Shown one piece after another: positions 30,998 through 40,190 of a stretch of DNA of 64,000 nt. The DNA is taken from positions 1 through 64,000 of the forward strand of contig NZ_LFXJ01000003.1 in the NCBI RefSeq assembly GCF_001183605.1, written 5' to 3'. The translations under genes were made by a program, and so were the position numbers. The notes beneath the pieces were generated by a model. The model had not been told where the DNA came from and did no database searches. It saw only the letters and a list, made by a program, of their open reading frames with translations. Numbering within the stretch: position 1 is the first letter of the stretch; every line of letters starts with the position of its first letter. This DNA comes from Lysinibacillus xylanilyticus (GTDB lineage Bacteria; Bacillota; Bacilli; Bacillales_A; Planococcaceae).

Positions 30998-32560
30998 TTA
31001 TTCTTGTTCTGCTACTATGACTCGATTCCGTCCAGCTTGTTTTGCAAGATACAGCGCACCATCCGCTGCTTCAATTAACTTTTCTGTCGTATCAGCCATT
31101 TGTGGATACACTGCAACACCTGCTGATAATGTAACTGGGCGACCACAAGGACTTATAGTATGTGTCAAAATATCGCGTAGTTGCTCGGCCACCTGTGCCG
31201 CTTCCTCAGCAGTGGTAGTTGGCAATAACATTACAAATTCCTCACCACCGTAGCGACAGCAAACATCTCCCTTACGAGCGACTGCTTTCATATTTTTAGC
31301 TAAAAATTGTAAAACTTTATCACCTACAGCATGCCCATATGTATCATTAACACTTTTAAAATGATCTAAATCAAGTAAGATTAAGGCATGTGGCAAATCC
31401 TTTTCAAGCCACTCAGCTAGCATCGCATCCATTGTGCGACGATTGGTTACACCTGTTAACGGATCTGTTGTAGATTGATCTTTAAAATAGGACACCTGCC
31501 CCTGTAAAAATGTCAAACTCCGAATGAGTGCACTTTTTAGATAGTGAGCTTCAAAATACCAACTACGTACAGATTTCAAGCCTTCTACATTTTTTGATTC
31601 CATGCTCTCCTCTGTTAAAGTAGCTAATTGCTGTAAAGGATTAGCAATACGTGCGGCCATCCAAAGGACAATAAAAATTGAAATTAGCATAAGCGGAATG
31701 GATTTTATAGCTACATCCTGCACTCTATCAAATGAAGGAGCTAATGCTACATTTAACGGTCTTTGAGCAACTACTCCCCAGCCTGTTAAAGGTACGTTGC
31801 TATAACCAGCAAGCATTTCCACTCCTCTAGTATTCAATACTTGCTGAGCCCCATTTTTTCCTGAAACCACTGCTTGGACAACTTTATTATCGATAGCAAT
31901 ATCATTAACTCGGCTTGGGTCCTGGTGATAGATAACGCGACCATCAGAATCAACTACGTAGACATATGAACCATCATGATAATAATGCTCTCCGAGTAAA
32001 TCATTGAAAACATTTCGTTCCTTTAAATAAATTGTTCCTGCTACCATTCCTAAATATTCATTTGTCTCTGAAAATATAGGATACGATATAAAAATAAGGA
32101 GACGCCCTGTCATTCCCTTATAAGGCTTTGAGACAAGAGGTTCCCTTTTAGATAGAGCCTCTTTCGCTCCAACTGATGTTAATACTTCACCTTGTACCTC
32201 TTCAGATGGTGGTGAAATAGATAAAACAAGACCTTTTGCATTTGTGATAAGAACAGAGTTAAACATGTTATTTTGGTTTTTTAAACGCTCTGTTTCCTGA
32301 ATCAATGCATTGTTATCATGCATTTTCGTCTTTATCGTACTGGCGCTATACCCTAAAATCTGAAAAGATTCTTCAAGATAAGAACTTGCGGTTGTTGCTA
32401 ATTTTTGTGCATATACTCGATTCGTTTCAAGCGTATTTTCTTTAATCGAAGCAACATTCATACGGTAACCACTCCAAACGCTACCAATTCCTGTTAAGAA
32501 AAAAGCAGCCATGGCAACACCCATGATTAAATACTTTAACTTTATCTGTTTTGATTTCAT
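30998..32560 (-). CDS. Membrane diguanylate cyclase (Cache-GGDEF)
   Basis: A 520-residue protein that should make cyclic di-GMP. It has membrane segments near 10-30 and 285-305 that enclose an extracellular Cache-type sensor of about 250 residues, then a GGDEF domain (about 355-520). The active-site loop is RYGGEEF, and RKGD lies five residues before it, fitting the RxxD product-inhibition site. The TDPLTGVTNRRTMD and DLDHFKSVNDTYGH segments are complete, so the enzyme looks active. No EAL domain is attached. The ATG at 32560 is preceded by an AT-rich region containing a type A element. The ligand is unknown. Confidence 0.92.
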   Translation of the reverse strand: MKSKQIKLKYLIMGVAMAAFFLTGIGSVWSGYRMNVASIKENTLETNRVYAQKLATTASSYLEESFQILGYSASTIKTKMHDNNALIQETERLKNQNNMFNSVLITNAKGLVLSISPPSEEVQGEVLTSVGAKEALSKREPLVSKPYKGMTGRLLIFISYPIFSETNEYLGMVAGTIYLKERNVFNDLLGEHYYHDGSYVYVVDSDGRVIYHQDPSRVNDIAIDNKVVQAVVSGKNGAQQVLNTRGVEMLAGYSNVPLTGWGVVAQRPLNVALAPSFDRVQDVAIKSIPLMLISIFIVLWMAARIANPLQQLATLTEESMESKNVEGLKSVRSWYFEAHYLKSALIRSLTFLQGQVSYFKDQSTTDPLTGVTNRRTMDAMLAEWLEKDLPHALILLDLDHFKSVNDTYGHAVGDKVLQFLAKNMKAVARKGDVCCRYGGEEFVMLLPTTTAEEAAQVAEQLRDILTHTISPCGRPVTLSAGVAVYPQMADTTEKLIEAADGALYLAKQAGRNRVIVAEQE

Positions 32561-32716
32561 CTTCTATCTTTTACCCCTAGTTTATAATTTCCTCTCTTAT
32601 TCTATTAAAGCACAAAAAAATTCCTTATTAAGAAAATTTCTTTTAATAAGAAAAAAGTATTTGTAAAAATAGTACTTTTCATGGCCCTCTACAACAAAAA
32701 TAATGCTCGCCACTAA

Positions 32717-33002
32717 AACGTGGGGTTGATTTCCGTTCCGGTTGAGCGCTTTGTAGCTGTCGCTACAGAAAACATTTGCGGCTGACGCGCAGATAAAACA
32801 TTGTTGCTGACGCTTCGCTTTCGCACAGAGCAAAGCTTCCTAGGGGCGTCCGATGAGCCACTTGGGCCAACACAATGTTGGTCACGAAGGCATTATCACA
32901 GGACGTGATGCTCTTAGCCTTTGTTCCTCTATGTGCTCGCTCCAGGGTCCTATCCGTGACGCTAATCCCCAAGGAGTTGCCCAGCCTCCACTCCAATCAA
33001 CT
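32717..33002 (+). repeat. Type A element, long copy with D units and a nested hairpin module
   Basis: The left end AACGTGGGGTTGATTTCCGT and the right end (GAGTTGCCCAGCCTCCACTC, CAATCAAC) form imperfect inverted termini. The interior holds about three type D units, the hairpin CCAAC/GTTGG (32867-32881) and one nested module with outer CGAAGGC/GCCTTTG and inner ATCAC-AGGAC-GTGAT (32885-32923). It occupies the divergent region between the diguanylate cyclase and the CAP-domain protein. The rest of this 618-base gap is AT-rich and without recognised genes. Confidence 0.75.
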
Positions 33003-33179
33003 TATATATAAATATCACACATTTTAAAAAATATTATCCTTTAGTAAGCCATAAAGTAGGTGAAGTTCCAGATATTTAGCATCGTTAACGGGACAAATAT
33101 ATAGTATTTTATATCTATAAAGCTTTTATTATTTTGATAGATTTTTATTATAAATTTATTATTAAAAGAGGGTTTAAAT

Positions 33180-34091
33180 ATGTTGTTACGCAAAGTAGCT
33201 CCAATAATGGTTGGTTTTAGTATGGCTCTTTGGACGAATACTTCTCTCAATCCAAATAAGTCAGCTCGTACAAAAGTAACAAATACACAAAAAACTTTGT
33301 CACTATCTAGCTTTCAAAGTGAATATAAAATGAAATGGCATCAAGTAGAGATGGACTACCCCCAATTTTCCCTCTTAGGAAAGCATAATTCCAATGAGGT
33401 CGGAGGATATGAAACACGTACTGGACATAGCGTATTTGGTATTCCTATCGGTTCTAACCGAATAGATGTGAAAAGAAAATACGGTCTTCCACTTAGAGAC
33501 ATTCACTATCAAAATACAAGCTATTTGCTCAATTACAATGATTGTGAAGGCAATACTACACATGGGACCTATTTGATTGATGGTCACTATGTTACTTTTT
33601 TCTATGATTTACACAAAAACAATATTGTTCGTTCTATTATTTGGATAAATGCTAAAACCGAATTAAGTAAATGTGGTTATTATAGTATGCCTTCCTATGA
33701 ATTACGAACAGGACTTGAAGATTTAATGGTTGATCTTATTAACCATGAGCGGGCTATAGAAGGATTGCAACCACTCTTTTATGACAAAGGGTGTAACCCT
33801 ATTGCTCGGCAGCATAGTAGCAATATGATCACACATCAATTTTTTAGTCATGAAGATCATAAAGGTAATCATTCCAATGACCGCCTCACTGCTGGTGGAG
33901 TTAATCACTATTGGTATGGCGAAAATATAGCACATGGTCAGCCCAATAGTATATTTGCCCATGAAGCACTTATGAATTCCAAAGGACATCGTATAAATAT
34001 TTTAAGAAAAGAATTTACACATATTTTTGTTGGTGTCTGTTTTAAAGACAACGGTGCACCCTATTATACAGTTAACTTTTATTCCAAGTAA
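33180..34091 (+). CDS. CAP-domain (SCP/PR1-like) protein with CAP-associated N-domain
   Basis: A 303-residue protein with a weak N-terminal hydrophobic export signal. Residues about 85-165 (FGIPIGSNRIDVKRKYGLP onward) resemble the CAP-associated domain of YkwD/YlbC-type proteins, and residues about 180-300 form a CAP domain. The conserved positions appear in ARQHSSNM, HQFFSHED, GENIAHG and SKGHRINIL. The usual Trp before the last His motif is replaced (EALMNSKGHR). Family roles include wall-associated and sporulation or coat functions, so the exact job is unknown. The ribosome site AAGAGGG precedes the ATG. Confidence 0.82.
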   Translation: MLLRKVAPIMVGFSMALWTNTSLNPNKSARTKVTNTQKTLSLSSFQSEYKMKWHQVEMDYPQFSLLGKHNSNEVGGYETRTGHSVFGIPIGSNRIDVKRKYGLPLRDIHYQNTSYLLNYNDCEGNTTHGTYLIDGHYVTFFYDLHKNNIVRSIIWINAKTELSKCGYYSMPSYELRTGLEDLMVDLINHERAIEGLQPLFYDKGCNPIARQHSSNMITHQFFSHEDHKGNHSNDRLTAGGVNHYWYGENIAHGQPNSIFAHEALMNSKGHRINILRKEFTHIFVGVCFKDNGAPYYTVNFYSK

Positions 34092-34101
34092 TTTGAATGG
34101 C

Positions 34102-34143
34102 AAAAATCTCTATGCAGAAATCTATTGCATAGAGATTTTTTGT
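34102..34143 (+). terminator. Terminator of the CAP-domain gene
   Basis: AAATCTCTATGCA pairs with TGCATAGAGATTT and is followed by a T run. Confidence 0.85.
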
Positions 34144-34184
34144 AGCCTTGTCGTAATCTGTAAGGATGCTTTAACTTCTTTCAG

Positions 34185-34293
34185 CGGATGTAGCTGTCGC
34201 TTCGCTTTCGATACAGATAATAGTTATAAACGTATGCCCTTTTTATAAGTTGATTGGTTGAACAAATCGGAACGAAATCACCCCCATGTTATG
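34185..34293 (-). repeat. Type D fragment plus inverted left end of a type A element
   Basis: TGTAGCTGTCGCTTCGCTTT (from about 34189) is a D unit. On the minus strand 34249-34293 reads CATAACATGGGGGTGATTTC then GTTCCG, the A left end. Both are degenerate. The remainder of the gap to 34534 is AT-rich; no gene was seen. Confidence 0.55.
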
Positions 34294-34534
34294 AAAATAA
34301 TACTACATTCTGAATATTTTTACTTTTATCGTTATTCTGACATATAATTTTCCAACTAAATATTCTATAATAAAAATTAACATAGTCAAGCCATCAATTC
34401 TTCTGTTATAATACTGATAATTTATCACCACTCTGTACCAATACAGTGGTGATGCATGCTTTTCACAAAATGGGGATTATGAGAAAAGCGCTACAATGCA
34501 TTTTTGAATACAATGTAGCCTACACAAAAAGGGG

Positions 34535-35728
34535 TTGGGAGATTTGGGTATTTTAAAGGGGTTAAAAATTCTCGATTTTTCTGCATTACTACCGGGGCCA
34601 ATGGCGACAATGATATTTGCTGATTTAGGCGCTGAGGTTATTCACGTTGAATCATCAAAGCGCGTAGATTTAACACGTATTATGCCTCCTTACGACGATG
34701 ATCACGAGGCGTATATTCATCAACATTTAAATCGTTCTAAAAAGTCATTAACATTAAATTTAAAATCTCCTGAAGCTATTAAGATTGTTAAGTCACTCGT
34801 GAAAGAGTACGACATAATTATCGAAGGATTTCGGCCTGGTGTCATGCAACGACTTGGCATCGGCTATGAAGCACTAAAAGAAGTAAATCCTAAGGTTATT
34901 TACTGTGCTATTACAGGCTATGGACAAACCGGATCATATAGCAATCGGCCAGGACATGACAATAACTATTTATCATTAGCTGGCATACTTGATTATTCAC
35001 GTCATAAAGATAAAAAACCTGTCTCAATGGGTGTTCAGCTAGCCGATATTGCTGGGGGAACAATGCATTCAGCAATTGGAGTACTAGCAGCTGCTTTACA
35101 CCGTGAAAAAACAGGTGAAGGGCAATATATTGATATAAGTATGACCGATGCTGTATTTTCACTCAATGCTATGTATGGTTCTGCTTATATTGGCGGCGGT
35201 CGTGTACCTCAGCCTGAGCAGGAAATTTTAAATGGTGGTAGCTACTATGACTTTTACAAAACAAAGGATGGCCGATTTTTCTCGGTAGGAAGTCTTGAAC
35301 CTCAATTCCGCAGATTACTCTGTGAGGCGCTTGATATTCCTGAGCTCATTGATAATACGTTTAATGATTCATACTATACACAAATTCGTTTTAAAGAAGC
35401 TGTCCATGATGCGTTTTTATCGAAGACTTACGAAGAATTGCTTGAAGTATTTAACGAGGATTTCGAGGGATGTGTCGAACCTGTATTAACTTTCCCGGAG
35501 GCATGCGATCATCCTCAGCTTAAGGCTCGTGGTATGATTGTTGATATTCCTAAAAGCGACGGTACTACGCAAAAACAAATTGCTTCTGCTTTTAAGTTTG
35601 ACGGTGTTAAGCCGCAGTACAAGCATGTCGGTGCCAAGCTTGGAGAGCATAATGAAGAAGTGTTGTCTTCACTTGGCTATAGTGTCGAGCAAATTGCTGA
35701 CTTAAAGGACAAAGGGGTTTTAGAATAA
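34535..35728 (+). CDS. CaiB/BaiF-family CoA-transferase
   Basis: A 397-residue family III CoA-transferase that moves CoA between carboxylic acids. The N-terminal LKILDFSALLPGPMATMIFA and the catalytic-region sequence RPGHDNNYLSLAG (Asp aligned with the family's acyl-anhydride Asp near residue 150), plus GEGQYIDISMTDAV, identify it. The substrate is unknown; relatives act on carnitine, bile acids, formyl/oxalyl or alpha-methylacyl groups. The start is uncertain: TTG at 34535 or TTG at 34544, both close to GGGG/GGGAGA. No partner gene such as an acyl-CoA dehydrogenase lies next to it. Confidence 0.88.
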   Translation: MGDLGILKGLKILDFSALLPGPMATMIFADLGAEVIHVESSKRVDLTRIMPPYDDDHEAYIHQHLNRSKKSLTLNLKSPEAIKIVKSLVKEYDIIIEGFRPGVMQRLGIGYEALKEVNPKVIYCAITGYGQTGSYSNRPGHDNNYLSLAGILDYSRHKDKKPVSMGVQLADIAGGTMHSAIGVLAAALHREKTGEGQYIDISMTDAVFSLNAMYGSAYIGGGRVPQPEQEILNGGSYYDFYKTKDGRFFSVGSLEPQFRRLLCEALDIPELIDNTFNDSYYTQIRFKEAVHDAFLSKTYEELLEVFNEDFEGCVEPVLTFPEACDHPQLKARGMIVDIPKSDGTTQKQIASAFKFDGVKPQYKHVGAKLGEHNEEVLSSLGYSVEQIADLKDKGVLE

Positions 35729-35802
35729 AATTGGCCAACTGCACGAAATAAAAAAGGTGTCTAATGCTGCAATTAAAATACATTAGACACTTTTTTGATG
35801 TA

Positions 35803-35928
35803 GGTCACTCAGTCTTTGCCACAGGACGTGGCGTTCTTAGACTGATTTCCTTTATTTCAGCGAATGTCTTTTGTGCAAAAAAGCGTAGCGACAGGTACGG
35901 ATGTTTGTACACCTGCAGAAATAAGTTA
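35803..35928 (-). repeat. Type B element, partial copy
   Basis: It contains one nested module with outer TCAGTC/GACTGA and inner GCCAC-AGGAC-GTGGC (35808-35846), a type D core, and the end GCAGAAATAAGTTAA. The final TTAA supplies the stop codon (35926-35928) of the adjacent minus-strand gene, as at the chemoreceptor gene. Confidence 0.7.
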
Positions 35929-37428
35929 AACATATGCACTTATAAAGACTCGTAGTTTTTCGAAATGATCATCAATGAGTAAATATTTTTTATAAATTTC
36001 CATTAATTTTTCAAACACCTCATACTGCTCCGTCACAAATAAAACTTTTAATATATTGAGCATATGCGCGGATGCGCTCTGCGCTACCGAATAGCAAGGC
36101 GTTCCTATCTGACGATAAAGTCGACGCCATTCTTCCACAGACAAGCCGATATGCTGTAATGAATTATTAACATGAAGAGCAATATCCTGCTGAACTGATG
36201 CCTCAATCGCAATAAATTGCTCATTACTATAGTTACTCTGTACTAAAGAGGCATGTATTTTTTTATTGGATGCTAGTACATGCTCCTTTAAAAGCAGGAG
36301 CCCCTCTTGATAACGCCCCATTTTTACATAATGATCAAGCAATACTGCATACAAGTTTTCTAAAAAATTAAGTTCATAATTTTTAATAATGGCAGGAGGT
36401 GTTGGCTTACGATTCGGCAATAAATCCTTATATTCCAACAAAATCTCTATCGCGTAATTATTAAGTCGTTCATCTTCTAATAAATACTCACCGTAATGAA
36501 TAACAGTTTCGTGGCTCTGCTCCTGATGCGCTATATGAAACAGAAGATAGGCAATCAAAGCTTTTTCTTTCTCTGTCAATGCATACATTGAATAACGCCA
36601 ATCCGCTTCAAAAGAAGTAATTAGCGCTTTAACACACCGATAATCCCCTTCCGATAGACGATATTGCGTTACAATTTGGTAAAGATGTAACTGTTTTTTA
36701 GCCAGGCAAGTAGAATTACGGTTATCCACATAAGTTATACACTTATCCAGAATCCCTCTATAATTATTCACAAAGTTATCCACATGTACACAAGCTTTTC
36801 TTGTAGATTGCTCAATATGCCCCATCATTTCATGGATAAATGTGAATTGTTCTAATGGTTTGTGGATAAACAGTGAATAAACTTTTTTTATGAAAAGCCA
36901 ATGCCAAAATTGGGCTTCTCCTTTATAAATCATATGCACAAAATATTCATTTTCAAATTTATATAAAAATATAGTTTGTAGTTCGTTAACTGGCATTGTA
37001 ATTTGCATACGCTTCCCGAAAATTAGCCAGATTAATCGTTCTAAGTCCATTGTATGCTGTGCAAAAAGCTGCTCAAAAAAGGTCTCCTTGCCTTTTTGCG
37101 TATAAAAAAAGGCATTGAGACGTTCAGTGACAAATTTAGTATCCAAACCATGTTTATTAAAAAAAGTTTGCATATCTGTCGTTACACGGCCCCAATATTT
37201 TCGTGCAGTTGAAAACGCAATATTCATCGCTGTTTCCTCATTCACTAGAAATAAATTTGGTGAAAGTGCAGTACCTAGAATTTTCGGGTCTACTGGTGAA
37301 TCAATCTCTGCTTCTAACCATTTTGAAAGTAATTTTTCAGCACCCTTTTCACCACTTTGTTTATATGTCATGAATAACTGCTCATCACAATCCAACAGCA
37401 TGCAACTGGAGCCCCCCATCAAATTCAA
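35926..37428 (-). CDS. Unknown helical protein whose gene contains DnaA boxes
   Basis: A mostly alpha-helical protein of up to 500 residues, without signal peptide or membrane segment. The C-terminal half (about 230-480) has a repeated helix-pair pattern reminiscent of TPR-like folds, for example RYQEGLLLLKEHVLASN and EQYEVFEKLMEIYKKYL. The first frame start is TTG at 37428; the ATG at 37401 (MLLDCDEQLF) with GGGGGG before it may be the real one. Its stop codon lies in a type B repeat, so the original C-terminus may have been longer. I do not recognise the family. An internal cluster of TTATNCACA sites is annotated separately. Confidence 0.65.
   Translation of the reverse strand: MNLMGGSSCMLLDCDEQLFMTYKQSGEKGAEKLLSKWLEAEIDSPVDPKILGTALSPNLFLVNEETAMNIAFSTARKYWGRVTTDMQTFFNKHGLDTKFVTERLNAFFYTQKGKETFFEQLFAQHTMDLERLIWLIFGKRMQITMPVNELQTIFLYKFENEYFVHMIYKGEAQFWHWLFIKKVYSLFIHKPLEQFTFIHEMMGHIEQSTRKACVHVDNFVNNYRGILDKCITYVDNRNSTCLAKKQLHLYQIVTQYRLSEGDYRCVKALITSFEADWRYSMYALTEKEKALIAYLLFHIAHQEQSHETVIHYGEYLLEDERLNNYAIEILLEYKDLLPNRKPTPPAIIKNYELNFLENLYAVLLDHYVKMGRYQEGLLLLKEHVLASNKKIHASLVQSNYSNEQFIAIEASVQQDIALHVNNSLQHIGLSVEEWRRLYRQIGTPCYSVAQSASAHMLNILKVLFVTEQYEVFEKLMEIYKKYLLIDDHFEKLRVFISAYV
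36722..36869. promoter_or_regulatory. Intragenic DnaA-box cluster
   Basis: Matches to TTATNCACA occur at 36722-36730, 36764-36772 and 36776-36784 (plus) and at 36861-36869 (minus); one-mismatch sites are at 36735 and 36743. That makes six sites in about 150 bp, three of them the perfect TTATCCACA. They could also partly reflect codon choice for repeated Val-Asp/Tyr-Val residues, so binding needs proof. Confidence 0.5.
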
Positions 37429-37857
37429 CCAACAAAGATCTTCCCCTATCCTGTAAAATACTTGATTATATCTTTTAACACTCTTTCTTCAATATAACAA
37501 ATCTTATCCAACATATGCTAAAGAAATCATGATTTACATAAAAGAAATGACAACAAAAGTATTCGTGAAAAATCGACAACTTTAACTACAACGCATAAAA
37601 AAAGCCACCTAAAGGCCAAATACCTCATAGATGGGTAAAGATTAAATTTGCTGTTTAAAAGAGGAGCAGCTAATGAGTTCCTTGGACAAACACTCATAAA
37701 CTGGTAGCCCATTCGTATTGTTACAAATAATCATTGCCTACGCCAACTCAAAGCTAGCACCATAATACGCACAACTAAAAAAGTTATGCATCATTCACCA
37801 ATACAAGATAGAAAAAGCATTTTCACAACAGTAGACGAACAACTAACAAAATAGATA

Positions 37858-37883
37858 CAAAAAAATACGTCAAAGTCTTTGAC
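37858..37883 (-). terminator. Terminator of the HPP-family gene
   Basis: On the minus strand the palindrome GTCAAAGACTTTGAC is followed by GTATTTTTTTG. In the remaining gap 37429-37970 there is another T-tract hairpin near 37595-37618 (minus) and a decayed type D core near 37895-37915; no gene was seen. Confidence 0.5.
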
Positions 37884-37970
37884 CTATTTTTTCTGCATCG
37901 AAAGCGCAGCGGCAATGTTTATTTTCACGAAGCGCAACACATTTTTTTGCCACATGCTCGAATTTATTCC

Positions 37971-38525
37971 TCACCAAAACAAAGGATACTTCCGCGTTTC
38001 TCGTAGATTATTTATGACAAGACCAAAGAATACGATAATGAGAGCACCAATAAGAACGGGCATTACTAGATAGCTCCATCCATAGCCTCCTAAAATAATT
38101 ATAATTGGATTCGCTCCTGCTGGCGGATGAATAATTCCTAATAAGGCCATTAAAAAAATTGTTAAACTTACGCCAAGGCTAATTGAGACAATGCTCGTCC
38201 CTAACAACGAATACATGGTCAAGCCGATTAAAGCTGAAATCAAATGACCTCCAATAATATTTCGAGGTTGGGACAATGGCGCATTCCAAACGACAAATAC
38301 GAGTACACAGCTTCCACCAAGTGACGCCATTAACCATGAGGCACCTGTATAGTTCGTCAACCAAAGCAACATAGAAATACATATTAATCCACCGATTGCA
38401 CCTGTTATGGCATCAGCAAAATTTGTTCGCGAAGGAGCATGTCCCCCACCTTTCATCTTGAATATGTATGCTTTAATAGGTTTCGATTTTTCTTCCTTGT
38501 CCTGCAAGCGTATGAAATCTGCCAT
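37971..38525 (-). CDS. HPP-family integral membrane protein
   Basis: A 184-residue protein with four or five membrane segments and the diagnostic HPPAGANPIIIIL motif near residue 138. HPP proteins in other organisms have been linked to nitrite transport or occur without known function; some carry CBS domains, but this one does not. The ATG at 38525 follows AGAGGAAGG. It is monocistronic. Confidence 0.85.
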   Translation of the reverse strand: MADFIRLQDKEEKSKPIKAYIFKMKGGGHAPSRTNFADAITGAIGGLICISMLLWLTNYTGASWLMASLGGSCVLVFVVWNAPLSQPRNIIGGHLISALIGLTMYSLLGTSIVSISLGVSLTIFLMALLGIIHPPAGANPIIIILGGYGWSYLVMPVLIGALIIVFFGLVINNLRETRKYPLFW

Positions 38526-38690
38526 GAGTTACCTTCCTCTTTATTCTAAATTATATAGAACCGTATCGATTTTTTGTGAATTCTAAGCTTGTTCTATTAT
38601 AACACTACTAAATAGAATTTAATTTCAAAATGTCGAATTTTAGACATAAATTCAAATCCGTCTTTCACCATATAAAAATATATCCAACAC

Positions 38691-38728
38691 AAAAAAGCAA
38701 ACTATGAAATCTTCTAGTTTGCTTTTTT
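38691..38728 (-). terminator. Terminator of the acetamidase-like gene
   Basis: AAAAAAGCAAACTA pairs with TAGTTTGCTTTTTT, giving T runs on both strands. It lies about 20 bases past the stop of the minus-strand gene. Confidence 0.75.
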
Positions 38729-38749
38729 TCTGGGCTTTTTGGAATGCCT

Positions 38750-40108
38750 TTAATCATATTGTTTTTTCACTGGCTTATAAATTCTTGCTTTTTTTAGTAC
38801 TGTTTTAGGTACTTGCAAGGTTGCTGTTACAACTCCAGGGTGACGACCAATTTCAATTGATCCTGTAATTGTCGCTCGATTCATGACCTCTGGCTCGCTC
38901 ATCTCAAAAAGCCTTGCAGCACGGCTTATAGCATTAGTTGTTGCTTCATTTAATGATGTTCCAGAACCAACAATTGATACAGGGAATACTTCTTCCACTT
39001 GTTTAACGCCGAATTCCTCAGCAAGCTCACGTGCACGACGTTTTTCTTCCTTTGTAAAAGGTTTAGCCGTATAAGGCAAATCCTCTGTATTTGGCAATAA
39101 AATAGGGCCATCCAAAGCTACCTTTTTCAACACACTTACCTGAAGTTGAACAATGCCGGCAACATCCGTTGTATGTCCTGCAATTTCTCCGTCCCCTTGC
39201 ATTGCGTGCATATCACCAATATACACACCGCCCCCAGGAACCTTAACTGGGCAAATTATTGTTGCACCCTCACGAACACGGCTTATATCCATATGTCCAT
39301 CTGTACGATGTGTATCTAATTCAGTCTGCGTAAATGCATATTCATGTGGCGCACCGATTAAAAATGAACCAAAATCACCAGCATTATGGGAGTCTGGCAT
39401 CGCCTTTGAAGGTGTTGTTCCAAGCTGCCCTAAAAAAGGTCTCATTCTTGCCATAACACCAATTAAATCACTTGGTGCTAATGCAACCACAGGATTTTGC
39501 ACAGAGTTTTCAGGTGTACGCATATAATTTTTAGCATCAAGTGCTATACGGCGAGCCCCTTCCCGCCCAACAGTCACACCAATATTACCTTTATGATCTA
39601 GCGCCATAGTATAGCCGTTCGTCATGTTAAAAGGCGATGTTTCTGTATCACATGTCGAACAACGAATGGCTTGCCGACCTATCCCTTTGACAACTGTACT
39701 AGGATGAAGCTTACCACAACCTGGGCATTTTACTGATACGAATGGATCCCCAATGAATCGATCTGGAATTACCTCATCGTGCCCAGATGCTGTTGCTATT
39801 GATGTCACCTGTATGGATTTAATTTTGATGACAATAGCGTCTCCTACCTCTGCCCCTTCTACAAATACAGGCTTTGTTACTTCATGCCCACCACGAATCG
39901 TTGGTGTAAGCATCGGGCCCCAACATCCCGGCGTAGTATTAGCAATAATTGTGCCACCATCTTTTACAGGTCCAAGCATTTTCTGTTGTGGATCTAAAAT
40001 ACCATCTATGAACTCATTTACGAATAATGTTTCGACGGCTTGCGGATGCTGTACAAGGTCTTCGCTTTCCGTTTCTTCATTTTCTAGCATTTGCAACTCG
40101 TTTATCAT
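38750..40108 (-). CDS. Acetamidase/formamidase family protein with a zinc-ribbon-like insert
   Basis: A 452-residue protein of the FmdA/AmdA hydrolase fold, expected to release ammonia from short amides. The family segments CWGPMLTPTI, MPDSHNAGDFG, IGDMHAMQGDGEI and GREGARRIAL are present. Between about residues 130 and 160 it carries two CxxC pairs (CPGC and CSTC), which would make a zinc ribbon not found in the shorter members. The substrate could be another amide. The ATG at 40108 lies alone; the nearest upstream gene is 80 bases away and encodes a PH-domain protein on the same strand. Confidence 0.85.
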   Translation of the reverse strand: MINELQMLENEETESEDLVQHPQAVETLFVNEFIDGILDPQQKMLGPVKDGGTIIANTTPGCWGPMLTPTIRGGHEVTKPVFVEGAEVGDAIVIKIKSIQVTSIATASGHDEVIPDRFIGDPFVSVKCPGCGKLHPSTVVKGIGRQAIRCSTCDTETSPFNMTNGYTMALDHKGNIGVTVGREGARRIALDAKNYMRTPENSVQNPVVALAPSDLIGVMARMRPFLGQLGTTPSKAMPDSHNAGDFGSFLIGAPHEYAFTQTELDTHRTDGHMDISRVREGATIICPVKVPGGGVYIGDMHAMQGDGEIAGHTTDVAGIVQLQVSVLKKVALDGPILLPNTEDLPYTAKPFTKEEKRRARELAEEFGVKQVEEVFPVSIVGSGTSLNEATTNAISRAARLFEMSEPEVMNRATITGSIEIGRHPGVVTATLQVPKTVLKKARIYKPVKKQYD

Positions 40109-40190
40109 TTTTCGTCACGCTCCTAGTTCTGATTTTATGTATATACTTATGTTAAAAATGCTCTCCACAAAACGTAGAGAGCTATATTCC

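Noticed and set aside
30891-31253. 120-residue plus-strand open frame
   Set aside because: Most of it is antisense to the GGDEF domain. Only its first 30 codons lie outside, and they show just a faint CxNxxCxNH pattern.
32763-32996. Minus-strand open frame starting MEWRLGNSLGISVTD, matched by another at 50438-50800 starting MEWRLGDSLGISVTD
   Set aside because: Both frames lie in type A repeats, start inside the inverted right end, and have no ribosome site. They are by-products of the repeat, not proteins.
37527-37712. 61-residue minus-strand open frame in the gap before the HPP gene
   Set aside because: No ribosome site, unusual composition, and it runs through a T-tract hairpin.
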